Assembly: GCA_017893485.1 (NCBI GenBank)
Contig: JACEHZ010000594.1
Location: 62,001-126,000, forward strand
Source: Hemerocallis citrina
Taxonomy: Eukaryota > Streptophyta > Magnoliopsida > Asparagales > Asphodelaceae
Length of the DNA stretch: 64,000 nucleotides
Direction of reading: 5' to 3'
This document shows positions 21,893 through 32,449 of this stretch, in pieces. The notes under the pieces were generated by a model. The model was given only the letters and a program-made list of their open reading frames with translations. It was not told the DNA's origin and did no database searches. The translations under genes and the position numbers were made by a program. Position 1 is the first letter of the stretch. The number at the start of each line of letters is the position of its first letter.

Positions 21893-23973
21893 TGATGAAC
21901 GTCCAATTAGAAAAGGCAGATCACCTGATAATTCGACTCTCATCTGGCTTGCAAACAGCCTAGACATCATCAAACACGAAGAGATATGGCTCCGTCAATG
22001 GTGTGTTATAGCTAAAGTTAGATCAAGAAGTCCATCGGAGAACCACCTCCTCCATGCCCTCAACCTAAAGTGGCCCATAAGGGCTCACAGGGAATGGGTA
22101 GTAAAAAAGATGTGCCACTTTCAATTTCTAGTATCCTTCCCATCGCCGGATAAGATGATCGAGGTCGCCGACTTGGGTACAGTGGATTTTGGCCATTTTA
22201 AGATGAAATTTTTCCTTTGGTCACCTAGATTTGGAGCAGAACTGCTACAAGGTGAGCGGTATTGGGTTTGGATCCATAATGTCCCACTTCACTTCTGGAA
22301 GAAAGAAGCACTGCAAGAAATCGTCTCGGAGTTTGGAACCATCGAAGATATCGACGAAAAGACGGTGCGTCATTTAGAGATTGTATCAGCCAGAATCCTA
22401 ATCTGAAGCCCCGATATCACCCTTATGCCTCGATTTGCAAAAGTATTCTCATTCGAGAATTCATACCACATTCGCTTTGTTCTTGATAAGCAAGTAGAGT
22501 CGGAGGCGGAACTCCAGACGCTCTCATCCCCTCCCCCCTCACTCAGAGATGGTCGCTCCTAAAAGCATGTGGTCTCACCGGAGTGGGACCTCACTTTAGA
22601 TGGGGTTCATGAAATTGAACGTGCGCACCATGAAGTCATCAGAGCTGCAAGGGGGACCGAGGGGCGCCAGGGTCATGCGGCGGCGAGCTTAGTACCGCAG
22701 AAAATTCCACCGATTTTTGATGGCCAAGATTGAGGCTTGACCAAGATTTTCAACGGTCAGGATGGACTACAAAAAAGTAGATATGCAACCCCAACCAAAA
22801 ATTGCAGATGGGGTAGACCCAGTACCTCCCCTTGGAAATCTAAGCAAATAGAAAGCTAAAAATGGAAGTCAACTCCTAGCAGTTGGTGAAGAGGCGTTGT
22901 GTTTGGTACAGTTGGATGGGGAAGAACGAACCACTGCTGAAAGAAAGAACCACTGCTGAAAGAGGTAAGATCCCCAAGATTTCCAACAGACAAAATCGTT
23001 CACCAAAAGGGGAAAAGGTTGAAGCTTTGGGATGGGAGCTACAACAAGGGAAAGCCTTTTTGGGGAAGAAGACGAGCAGAGGAAACTCGATCGAAACCAT
23101 CGAGTTGGTTTCAAAAGAGAAAGGAGATGGCTTTTTGGAAGATGAACAGGCGAAAGAGGATGGCGTTTTGGTGAAGGAATCAGAGAGCATAAGCAAAAGC
23201 AATGCCCCTTGAAGAATGAGCATCTTGCTTTGTTTTCCCCAATGTCAGCCTCAACCTCTCCGCCCTCCTATGATGGGGTGACACGTGCCCCACTCACGGG
23301 AGCCGCTCTGCGCCTTTGCAACGGAGCTGGGCCCATTGAGGGGCCCACTGGCGATTTGGGCTACGGTCTGAAGGAGCCCACTACTATTTTGCCACACAAT
23401 TTTCATAAGCCCAATAGTCCAAGCCCAGCTCGTGTTTGTTGTGATGCTACGGGGGTTCCCAATATTGAGTTTGGAAGCCAGAGTGACGAAGACGATCGAA
23501 ATGATAGGTTAAACCTCGAAGACGGTTTTGTCTATTCTGAAGATGAGTCTTTGGACTCAGACGAAATTGCTGATGATTCCCGAGATATTTCCCCAGAATT
23601 TGTCCCCTCCACTTACCCTACCTCGCAATTGATTTCCCCTATCTCTAGTCGTTCCGAAAAAGGGTTTAGAGTTCAGAAAGTTCCTAAGAGGGCTATTGGG
23701 GAGTCCTTGGATGATTACCTTGAGATTGCTGCAGCCATTAAATCTACTAAGACTAGCGATGGAGGTACGTGTTCCTTCCTAGCCTCTATTTTTAATTTCA
23801 TGTCTGATTCTGAGATATTTAGTCTAGCCAAAACCTATGGTTTAGCGGTGGGCGATACTGATCGGAACACTTTTCTTCTTAATAAGATTAGGGGTCGGGA
23901 GAGTGATAGAGTTAATCTTATGTCGAGTTTAGTTTGCAAACCGAGTAATGGCCCCACGTTAGACTGTCATTAA
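21893..23973 (+). pseudogene. LINE-B ORF1, DUF4283 and C-terminal part
   Basis: From 21893 the reading continues ORF1 with a DUF4283-like domain (WLRQWCVIAKVRS, HFQFLVSFPS, YWVWIHNVPLHFW). It runs open to 22406 and is then broken. A later open stretch (23209-23973) has an acidic low-complexity region and a conserved-looking C-terminus, ending just before ORF2 at about 23974. DUF4283 is common in plant LINE ORF1 proteins. Stops and frame changes make it non-functional. Confidence 0.7.
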
Positions 23974-24314
23974 TGGATTTTCTCTTCTAGAATGTTAGAG
24001 GCCTGGGTAGGCGGGGCAAGTGGAAAACGGTTAAGGATGTCATCACTAAATCTAAAGTCAGCATTGTTGGTCTGCAGGAGACCAAACTGGCTCATATATT
24101 TAGACTCAGTAGACTAGGGGGAATCGAATTTCTGATTGGAATTTTCGCCCTTCTGATGGTGCCTCTGGGGGTATAGCCCTAGATTTTAACTCAAAGATTT
24201 TTAACTGCTTAGATGAGTTCCACGGGCAGTTCTCCTTATCTGTCCTGCTCCAACGCAAAACCGATTTGTGGGCCCACACAATCACGGTGGTGTATGGTCG
24301 ACACACGGCTGCCT
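23974..24314 (+). pseudogene. LINE-B ORF2, start of the endonuclease domain
   Basis: The LINE endonuclease opening is recognisable (NVRGLGRRGKW, VGLQETK), with a stop replacing the usual Trp before NVRGL. The reading is cut at 24314 by the hAT insertion and resumes after 28138. Confidence 0.8.
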
Positions 24315-27300
24315 TAGGGGTGGCAAACGGGCCCAGCGGGCCGGGCCGGGCCCAACCCGCGCGGGTTCGCACATTTGACTGTGCGGGCCGGGCCGGGTTG
24401 GGGTCTTATGCGGGCCGGGCCAGGCCGGGTCAGAATATGATTTGGGTGGCCCGCCCAACCCGTGAACCCATTAGGGCTCAACCCGGGTTGGGCCGGGTCG
24501 ACCCGCGGGTTGGCCCGTTTAATATATAGTTTTTTTTTTTTTTTTTTTTTTTTTTGGGTATCTTAAATGAATAAATCGAACTAATAATAATAATAATTTT
24601 ACAAATGATGTATACAATTATACAAACAACCATATTTTTGTTTGATGAATATTACATTTTTTAAAAAATTATAATACTAAGTAAGTAATACTACTAGTCT
24701 ACTAATAAGTAATAAATTATACAATTCTTCAAATATCCCCAAATGATGTTTAATTATAATACTAAGTCTAAGTATGTAATTCAGTAATAATACTAATAAG
24801 TAATAATACTACAATTCTTAAAATTGAATCAAATATCCCCAAATGATGTTTAATTATAATACTAAGTAAGTAATAATACTAATAAACAAAAAAAATCGTA
24901 ATAATAATAATAAGATTGAAAGAGTGAAATTGACAACAAATTTTGAAATTTTATTCATATGAATTTAAGTTGTACAATTTGAACAATTTATAACGAAATG
25001 AAGAATTCAATTCACAAATAAGTTTTATACAATAACATATTTCTTAATTCTTATGTACAATTTTAATTGACTACAATTTTTCTAATTTAACATAACAAGA
25101 AAAGCTATTGTTGTTGCTGTTGTTGTTGTTGTTGTTGTTGTTCTTCAGGCGAGTTGCTCCCACTTGTGGAACTCGATAGTGCTTTCCCTTGCGTCCTATC
25201 TTCAGCCTTCAGCCAGTCTTCTGTGCATACGAGCATCTCTAACGTCTCGGGCTTCATCCGATTCCTGTAATCTGATAGAACCCTGCCACTTGTAGAAAAT
25301 GCACTCTCAGAAGCAACTGTAGAGACAGGAGGAGTTAGTAAATCTTTAGCCATAATTGATAGAATACTAAAAGTGTGTTCATGTTCTTTCCACCACTGTA
25401 AAATATCTAGTGCAGAAGTAAAAGGCTCAGCATCTTGTTGGTTATACCAATTTAATTCATTTGGTTGATTAGTCCTAGGTTTTTTAGATTGAATTTTTTC
25501 AAGTAAACTAAATGTTCTATCACCAATTCTACTTTTACCTTTAGAACCACCAGAAGAAGAACTAACTACAGAAGTTGTACTACTAGAAGCAAAACGTCTA
25601 TCATAATAATCATACAAGTTATTTAACGTGGATTCAAATTTAACTAAAAAACTAGCGCAATCAATTGTTAATTCTACAATGTTATCTAAATATCCAAAAA
25701 ATATTTCTATCAAATTCTTCGTACCTTCAAATTTGATACGAGGATCCATAACAGTAGCAACACAAATCAACATAGGAGGAGGAAAATAATACTTCAAAAA
25801 TTTAGTAAATGCAGGTTTTACAATGTCACTAATATAGGTATCATTTAACATTTCGTTAAATGTTTGAACCATGCTAACTAATTCAATAAAAATGCTACTA
25901 GAAGTAGATTCATATGTTTTTGAAAATTTTAAAGTTGCGGTTTTAAAAGGTTCTAAAAATTTCAACAAAGATTCACTAAAAAACCAATCGGCGGCAGTCA
26001 TTTGAAAATTAGGCATATTTTGTGCGATACAAAAATCATTTACAACTGCTTTATATTCGGTGACAACATTTAGTAAATCAAAAGTAGAATTCCATCGGTG
26101 TCTAACATCCTTTGGAAATTTTCTAAAAGGAACATGTCTAGCTCTACACCAAGCTTTCCATTCTTGTAGAATGCTTGGTTTTAATGCAATAAAATGTACA
26201 CAATCTCTAATTTTAATTACATATGGATCAGCTATAGCTAATGCATCTTGAACACATAAATTTATAATATGACATGCACACCTAACATGAAAAATATTGT
26301 CAGATGGAGGGTTTAATATTCTTTTTAAAGTATTAATTGCTACATTGTTGTTAGATGCATTATCAAAACTAATAGCCATAATTTTATCGCGAATATGAAA
26401 AACATCACAAATTTCTAAAATACGGTTTGCTATTTCAGCGCCACTATGGGGATACGGCAACGACGCAAGTGATATGATTCTTTTATTAAGAATCCAATCA
26501 TTGTCGATCCAATGACAGGTTATTCCCATCGTTGGAATATTGTTGACACCCGTCCAACAATCCGAAGTTAAACTAACCCTACAAGTTAAACTATATAAAA
26601 TTGCAATCAACGCGTCCTTCATTTCCATGTACACTTTAAAACAATCCGATTTGCAAGTATTTCTCGGAATTCTTTTAAAATGAGGGTTTAAGGCCGTTTG
26701 ATTAAAATTTTCCAAGTTCCTACTCTCGGAATAGGTAAATGGTAACTCATCCTTAATTACTAATCGGGCCATTTCCCGACGAACAAGTTCGGGATCATAA
26801 GGGTGGCTATCTACTTGACCGGTCCTAGGGTTTATTCTTTGTTGGCCTTGTAGTTGATCAAGAAGATCTTTATGATTATTTAGGATGTGCCTACTAAGTG
26901 TACCAGTTCCGTCACCCTTCTTGAATTTGTATAGTTTATCACATGATTTACACGCTTTCACACCTACACCCGGAGTTTCTGCGTCCGGGATATAATGATA
27001 AAACTTATGCCAATCGCTAGTTTCTCCTCTACTTTTCCTACTACTACGGGGTTGTGTGGTGTCGGTTTGTTGTTGTTGTTCTTCTTCTAATTGTTCATGT
27101 CCAACATCATCGTGTGTACCCCATTGTTCCATAGTAGGATCAATGTAATCTTGGGCGGGCTCAGTAATTGGGACAATTGGTGGCCTACGTGAAGATGAGG
27201 AAGAATCTTGTCCACTACGACCGCTACCGCGTGATCTAGACATAGTGTAGTAATGTGGTATGTAAAAAAAATCTACAATGTAGGGGCGGACGAGCGGTGA

Positions 27301-28130
27301 ATTATACAAAAAAAACTAAAAAACAAGAGGGTTGAGATAGAGAAGTTCAAAAAAAGAACAATAATTTTAACTACAACGCAAAAAAAATAATAACAAGAGA
27401 AAAGAGATAGAGATATTTTGATACCGTTCACCGTGGAAAACGCGTATAAAATAAAACCGTGAAAATTAGAATATAATAGAAAAGATGGAGGAGGGCTTTG
27501 CCGATTTCGCAATTGAAGAGTTGAAGTAGATTTGAGTCGATGGTTGAAGAGAGTTGAAGACGTTGAATTTTGTTTTCCGATACGACCGAAATTTGATCGT
27601 GTATACGCCTCCTTGTACACTTGTTTGATGATTGCTACAATTGTTCAAATTTTTTTTTTTTTTGATGTATAATAGTAGAGAGAGTAAGAGAGGAAGGTGT
27701 GATTTTTTTGGAGATTTTTGGGGACTATTTATAGACTTAGAATTGGGAAAAAACAAAAAAAAAAAAAAAAAAAAAAAAAAACCTATCTAACGGCAGCAGC
27801 AGCAACGGCTCTAAGAGCCGTTGGCTGCACGCTGTGAAGCCCAACGGCACGCGCCCAACGGTCAGCCCGGCCTCGAACCGCGGGTTTCGACCCGTTCGAC
27901 CCGCCACGGGTCGGTTCGCGGGTCGACCCGCGGGTTGGCGGGTCCAATTCGCGGGTTGACCGGGTTCGTGGGCCGGGTTTGGCGAATCGAATTCGGGAAA
28001 AAAGCGACCCGGGTCGACCCGGTCCTATTCACCGGGTTCGACCCGAACCCGTGAAATCTTTAGGCGGGCCGGGTTCGTGGGCCGGGTCGCGGGTGGGTCG
28101 CCGGTTGACCCGGCCCAGTTGCCACCCCTA
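24315..28130 (-). mobile_element. hAT DNA transposon, 3816 bp, intact ends and TSD
   Basis: Terminal inverted repeats TAGGGGTGGCAA / TTGCCACCCCTA are perfect over 12 bp. The 8-bp TSD GGCTGCCT is perfect (24307-24314 and 28131-28138). It carries one uninterrupted transposase gene. Subterminal regions are dense in GGGCCGGG and CGGGTCGACCCG-like motifs, probable transposase-binding clusters. A T tract (about 24531-24555) and an A tract (about 27751-27780) sit inside the ends. The element splits LINE-B ORF2. Perfect TSD, TIRs and reading frame mark it as one of the youngest insertions here. Confidence 0.96.
25105..27309 (-). CDS. hAT transposase, 734 aa, zf-BED type
   Basis: The protein starts in a Ser/Arg-rich leader. 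A second Met in MSRSRGSGRSG, about 22 residues in, is a likely alternative start. A BED zinc finger follows (~residues 95-150: CKSCDKLYKF ... HILNNH). The central RNase-H-like core shows SLTSDCWTGV and ISFDNASNN with the expected Asp residues. The C-terminal hAT dimerisation region contains WWKEHEHTFSILSIMAKDLL, PVSTVASESAFS and GRVLSDYRNRM. It ends in a polyglutamine run. Length and domain order match the Ac/RICESLEEPER group. It should bind the element ends and excise it by cut-and-paste in the nucleus. No break is seen. Confidence 0.94.
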   Translation of the reverse strand: MYNSPLVRPYIVDFFYIPHYYTMSRSRGSGRSGQDSSSSSRRPPIVPITEPAQDYIDPTMEQWGTHDDVGHEQLEEEQQQQTDTTQPRSSRKSRGETSDWHKFYHYIPDAETPGVGVKACKSCDKLYKFKKGDGTGTLSRHILNNHKDLLDQLQGQQRINPRTGQVDSHPYDPELVRREMARLVIKDELPFTYSESRNLENFNQTALNPHFKRIPRNTCKSDCFKVYMEMKDALIAILYSLTCRVSLTSDCWTGVNNIPTMGITCHWIDNDWILNKRIISLASLPYPHSGAEIANRILEICDVFHIRDKIMAISFDNASNNNVAINTLKRILNPPSDNIFHVRCACHIINLCVQDALAIADPYVIKIRDCVHFIALKPSILQEWKAWCRARHVPFRKFPKDVRHRWNSTFDLLNVVTEYKAVVNDFCIAQNMPNFQMTAADWFFSESLLKFLEPFKTATLKFSKTYESTSSSIFIELVSMVQTFNEMLNDTYISDIVKPAFTKFLKYYFPPPMLICVATVMDPRIKFEGTKNLIEIFFGYLDNIVELTIDCASFLVKFESTLNNLYDYYDRRFASSSTTSVVSSSSGGSKGKSRIGDRTFSLLEKIQSKKPRTNQPNELNWYNQQDAEPFTSALDILQWWKEHEHTFSILSIMAKDLLTPPVSTVASESAFSTSGRVLSDYRNRMKPETLEMLVCTEDWLKAEDRTQGKALSSSTSGSNSPEEQQQQQQQQQQQ

Positions 28131-28138
28131 GGCTGCCT

Positions 28139-31100
28139 CCAGGATGGCATTCTAGACTGAATTACGACTGATTCACTCTCACTGGCCGCACCCCTGGGTG
28201 GTGGGGGGTGATTTCAACATCACGATGTTCACCTCCGAGCATAGAGGCAGAGGCTCCAATGATTCCGACAGGGCATTTTAACGAGGTTATTTCGAATCTC
28301 GAACTGGTTGACATTCCCATCACGGGTAGACTTTTCACCTGGTCAACATGCAATCGGTGCCTATTCTGGCTAAGCTAGATAGGATTTTGGACTCCTCAGA
28401 TTGGGATGTCAAGTTTCCACACTCCTGGGCTAAGTCTCTCCCTAAACCCACATCGGACCACGCTCCTATTATCCATTCTACTGGTGAAGTTCAACCCAGG
28501 AAACCGCCCAAGTTTATATTTGAGAAAGCGTGGCTGGAAATTCAAGGTTTCCACCACATGGTCAACAAGAGCTAGACCCGCCCTACTAGAGGGACAGAAG
28601 CGACGACAATCTGGTGTGAAAATATTAGAAGGCTGCGGACCAAGCTAAGGAAGTAGAACTAGACCAAATTTGCGTTGATCTGGAGAGCAAAAGACTCCTT
28701 TTTGGAAGGAATTAAAGAGCTTGAAAAGGTTGAAGAAACTAAAGACTTACTGCAAGAAGAGCAGAATAGGTTGCTTCAACTCAGAGAAGACATCGCTCAG
28801 CTTTATAGGCTGGAGGAACTCAAATGACAACAGTGGTCTAGAGTTTCGTGGCTCAAAGAGAGAGACGCAAATACAGCTTTCTTTCATCGGGCTGCCAGTG
28901 CCTGATGTAGATCCAACCTCATTCTTTCAATCCACACTGATTCTGAAATGTTACAAGATGACATTGCTATCAGAGTGGCATTCCAATCTCACTTCAAGCA
29001 CCTATTTGGACGGAAGGCAGATTTGAGAGTCCCCCTTGACCATGATTTCTAGCGTGTTCCAGCGGTCGACTCTGGCCTAGATCTTCGATCCCTAGAAGCT
29101 CCCTTTTTAAAAGGGGAGATTTGGGAGGCTATGATGCATCTTGGAAATGAGAAAGCCTCTAGTCCGGATGGATTCCCAATCCTCTTCTACCAGTTTTTTT
29201 TGGAGGAAATCAAAGATGATTTCATAAATTTATTTGTCGAATTCTTTGACCACAAGCTTAAGTTATGTAGAATTTATTATGCTGAGGTTGTGTTGATCCC
29301 CAAGAAAGTAGATTCCCCGTGGGTGGGAAACTTCCGCCCTATTAGCCTTCTTATCAGTCAAGATTATTACCAAGATGCTCGCCAATAGATTGGGAAAGGT
29401 AATTGATAGACTCATTAATTGCGAGCAAACTAGATTCATTAAGGGCTGGTGCATCCAAGATTGTATAGCAACGGCTGAAGAAACTATCCATCGTTGCCAC
29501 AGGTCGAGCTCTAAGAGCTACCTCCTGAAACTAGACTTTGAGAAGGCCTATGACTCTGTTGATTGAGATAGTCTCTTGGAAGCACTGGCTGGAATAGGGT
29601 TTGGGGATCGGTGGATCAGATGGATCAACACGTGTCCTACCACAAGCAGGACCGCTATCATGGTGAATAAGATAGCGGGTCCCCCTTTTTCGTGCAAACG
29701 GGGCCTTAGACAAGGAGATCCCCTCTCCCCTCTTCTCTTCACCATAATGGTAGATATTTTGCGGTCAATGATGGATAACTGCAGAAGGGCAGGCTGGATC
29801 TTGCCGGTGGCCAGTGGAGTTAATCTTCAAGGATGTTCAATCCTACATTATGCAGATGATACTCTTTTTTTTGGAAATGGCAACATCGGGGAGACTACGG
29901 TTTTCAAAGGAATTCTTTACAGTTTTGAAGCTTAGTCCGGCCTCAGGGTTAACTTCCACAAAAGTGCTATTATCCCCATTGCCTTAACCCCAGAGTAGGC
30001 ACATGAACATGCCACAATCTTAAACTGTTCCATTGAGAATTTCCCCATTAAGTACCTGGGACTTTCGCTGAGACCCCGAAAGCTCAAGAAGGCTGACTAG
30101 TTACCCATCATTGATCGGGTGGATAATCGTTTAGCAGGTTGGAAAGGTAAAGCTCTGTCCCTAGGAGGGAGAGTCACGCTCATCAACGCAGTACTCTCGA
30201 ACCTACAAACCTATTATCTGTCCTTTTTCGAAATGCCACAATGGGTAATTCAGAGAATTGATAGAATCCAGAAGCAGTTTTTATGGAAGGGTGAAAGCCC
30301 TGCTAGAGGTGGATATCACCTCATCAGATGGGAAAAGGCTTGCATGAAGAAGATGCACGGAGGTCACGGTATCATTGACCTTCGAGATATGAATTCGCCC
30401 TTCTGGGTAAGTGGTGGTGGAAAATCTTTCACCCCAACGGAGAGGGGTGGCAGGACTTCGTTCAAGCATACCTAAATGGGAATGAGACGAGAATTTGGGC
30501 TTCAGGGTGGGCCCATGCGTATCCTGGTTCTGGAGAGGAATTGCTAAAGCCTATGAACTTTTTAATAGCTGTGTGACGGCTTATATTGGAATTGGTAGAC
30601 TTACTAGATTCTGGTGGGATAAGTGGTGTGGTGACCACACACTTAAAAAGTTATTTCCCAATTTGTATCTACGTGCATCACAACTGCACTGCATGGTGGC
30701 CACAACCTGGAGAAGAAGATCCTGGAAACCGGCTTTTAAATAGTCACTGGACTCGGGTTCTCAACTCAGGTTCATGGAGCTACAGGTCCTTATCGCCAAC
30801 TCGGGAATTAGATGCTCTCAGGGGCCAGATTGGAAATCTAGGGGTCCTGAAAAGAATGGCACCTTCACTGTTCGCTCCCTTTATAACCGCATTCATTTCA
30901 GGGGTTGTCGCTCGAAATGGTCGAGTATTATCTGGAAGGCGAAAACTTCGCTGAAAATCAAAATTTTCTTATGGCTGGTTCTGAACAACGCAATTCTGAC
31001 TATAGAGAACCTGGATAAATGCCAACTGAACATTGATTCTACCTGTGGGTTCTGCAATGCTGTGTCTGAGACTCGAGACCATCTATTTATGGAATGTCCC

Positions 31101-31450
31101 AGGAGCAAAGCGGTCCTTATCGAGGTACTCAGTGCCCTGGGTACTTACGAATACCCTGATAGGTATGAGGAGCTGTGGTGTAGGCTCAAAGTTCGCTACT
31201 GAGAGACGTTTTATGAGGAAAACCTGGTTTATCGCTATCGCCGCTACTACCTGGGTCATTTGGCTATATAGGAATAATTGTTACTTTCGTGGGGCAAGTA
31301 ATAGTATTTCTGGTAATTTGACTCGCATTATGCATCTTATTTCTTTTTGGGCTATTGCCACTACTGCAGGCCCTCGAGGGAGGATTGCCAGTGTCTTCCA
31401 GGTGGAGGAGTACGACACGATGAAGTCGAGATCGAGTCGACACTCGACTG
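28139..31450 (+). pseudogene. LINE-B ORF2: rest of endonuclease, reverse transcriptase, zf-RVT
   Basis: It resumes after the hAT TSD with endonuclease WVVGGDFNI. The RT region contains EKASSPDGFP, NFRPISLL, QTRFIKGWCIQD, LDFEKAYDSVD then a stop at about 29564, PFSCKRGLRQGDPLSP and HYADDT with YADD at 29849-29860. The C-terminal zf-RVT (CGFCNAVSETRDHLFMEC) lies near 31048-31101. Several stops and frameshifts are present. LINE-A matches it from 29376 onward at similar spacing. Confidence 0.88.
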
Positions 31451-31776
31451 AGAGACGAGTTTGTTATGTTATTATGGCTCTTTACTACTTCTCGACCCCC
31501 ACCACCCCAGAGTTTTGTTGGGGGGAGTTTAGATGCTGTGTTATACTTCTGATAGATGACTGTATGTTTTGATCTCTCTCTTTTGTCCTTCCCCCCATGG
31601 TAGGGAGGAAGTATGTTTTCTTTGTATGTGTTGTAGGACTTTGTACTTTGCTCAGTACTCTGAGTTTGTTTTATTAACTCCTTATTAATGAAACAGAGTG
31701 ACCATACTCCACCTTTTCCTTCTATAAAAAATAAAAAATAAAAATAAAAAATTTGAGACTATACTAACTCAACAAA

Positions 31777-32026
31777 TTAACACTACAAACAAAAGATGAA
31801 GCTGAGTCTAATAAGTGAACAGTCAATGTGAATCACTGCTCACTGTGATTGGATCAATAACACTATCTCCCACTCCCAACTCCCAACTCCCAAGGCTCCA
31901 ATTCCAGATTCTCTAAACCTCTCATAATACTGGCTTTCTTCTTACTCATGGAAGATGAATTTAACCATGAATCAACATATAATTTTGCATTAAAAAATAA
32001 TTTTAGATGAGTGTCAAAAGGTATTG
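31777..32026 (+). other. Short flanking sequence, no gene seen
   Basis: About 250 bp of AT-rich sequence with small CTCCCAACTCCCAA repeats between LINE-B and MITE M1. Confidence 0.5.
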
Positions 32027-32035
32027 CTAAAAATA

Positions 32036-32209
32036 GGCTAAATATAAAAAAACCTCACCCGACAATTGTGCATTTTTAAAAAACCACACTTAACTATTTT
32101 TACAAAAAAAACATCACCCAACTATGTTTTTAACGCAATTTCTTTTTTTAAAATTGTGCGATTTTTTTAAAATGCAAAATAGTTGGGTGAGGTTTTTTTA
32201 TATTTAGCC
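32036..32209 (+). mobile_element. MITE M1, 174 bp, perfect 25-bp terminal inverted repeats
   Basis: The first 25 bases (GGCTAAATATAAAAAAACCT...) are the exact reverse complement of the last 25. Flanks CTAAAAATA (32027-32035) and CTAAAAATT (32210-32218) form a 9-bp duplication with one mismatch, suggesting a Mutator-type element. No coding capacity. Confidence 0.8.
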
Positions 32210-32329
32210 CTAAAAATTATTGAGTCTCTCATGCTATATACACCAACAAATAGCAACAATAATAATGTGTCAAGTGTGTGAAACAACTGGATACTGTGAG
32301 GACAAAAAGTTTCAATACACAAATACATT

Positions 32330-32449
32330 CATCTCCCTCCTCCTCCTCCTGATCCCAACCCGTCCCCCCACCTCCCTCCTTCTCCCCCCTCCTCCCGACC
32401 CCCAACCCAACTCCCTTTCTCCTTCCTCCCTCATCTTCTTGACCCCCAA
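32330..32449 (+). repeat. Polypyrimidine low-complexity tract
   Basis: TCC/CCT-rich DNA immediately left of element F. The same kind of sequence resumes at 39040, as expected if F landed inside one tract. Confidence 0.8.

Larger units (their letters stand above)
16692..31751 (+). mobile_element. LINE-B: near full-length plant L1-type LINE, split by element B and a hAT transposon
   Basis: Flanking duplications place both ends: ACTAACTCAACAA at 16679-16691 recurs within 31752-31776, directly after the A-rich tail. A preceding TTTGA is also shared, with a small indel between. Order inside: proline-rich and zinc-knuckle ORF1, element B, DUF4283 part of ORF1, apurinic-like endonuclease, hAT, rest of endonuclease, reverse transcriptase, zf-RVT, 3' tail. 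Without the two insertions and their extra target duplications the LINE is about 7.3 kb. All coding parts carry stops or shifts, so it is dead. Confidence 0.82.
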
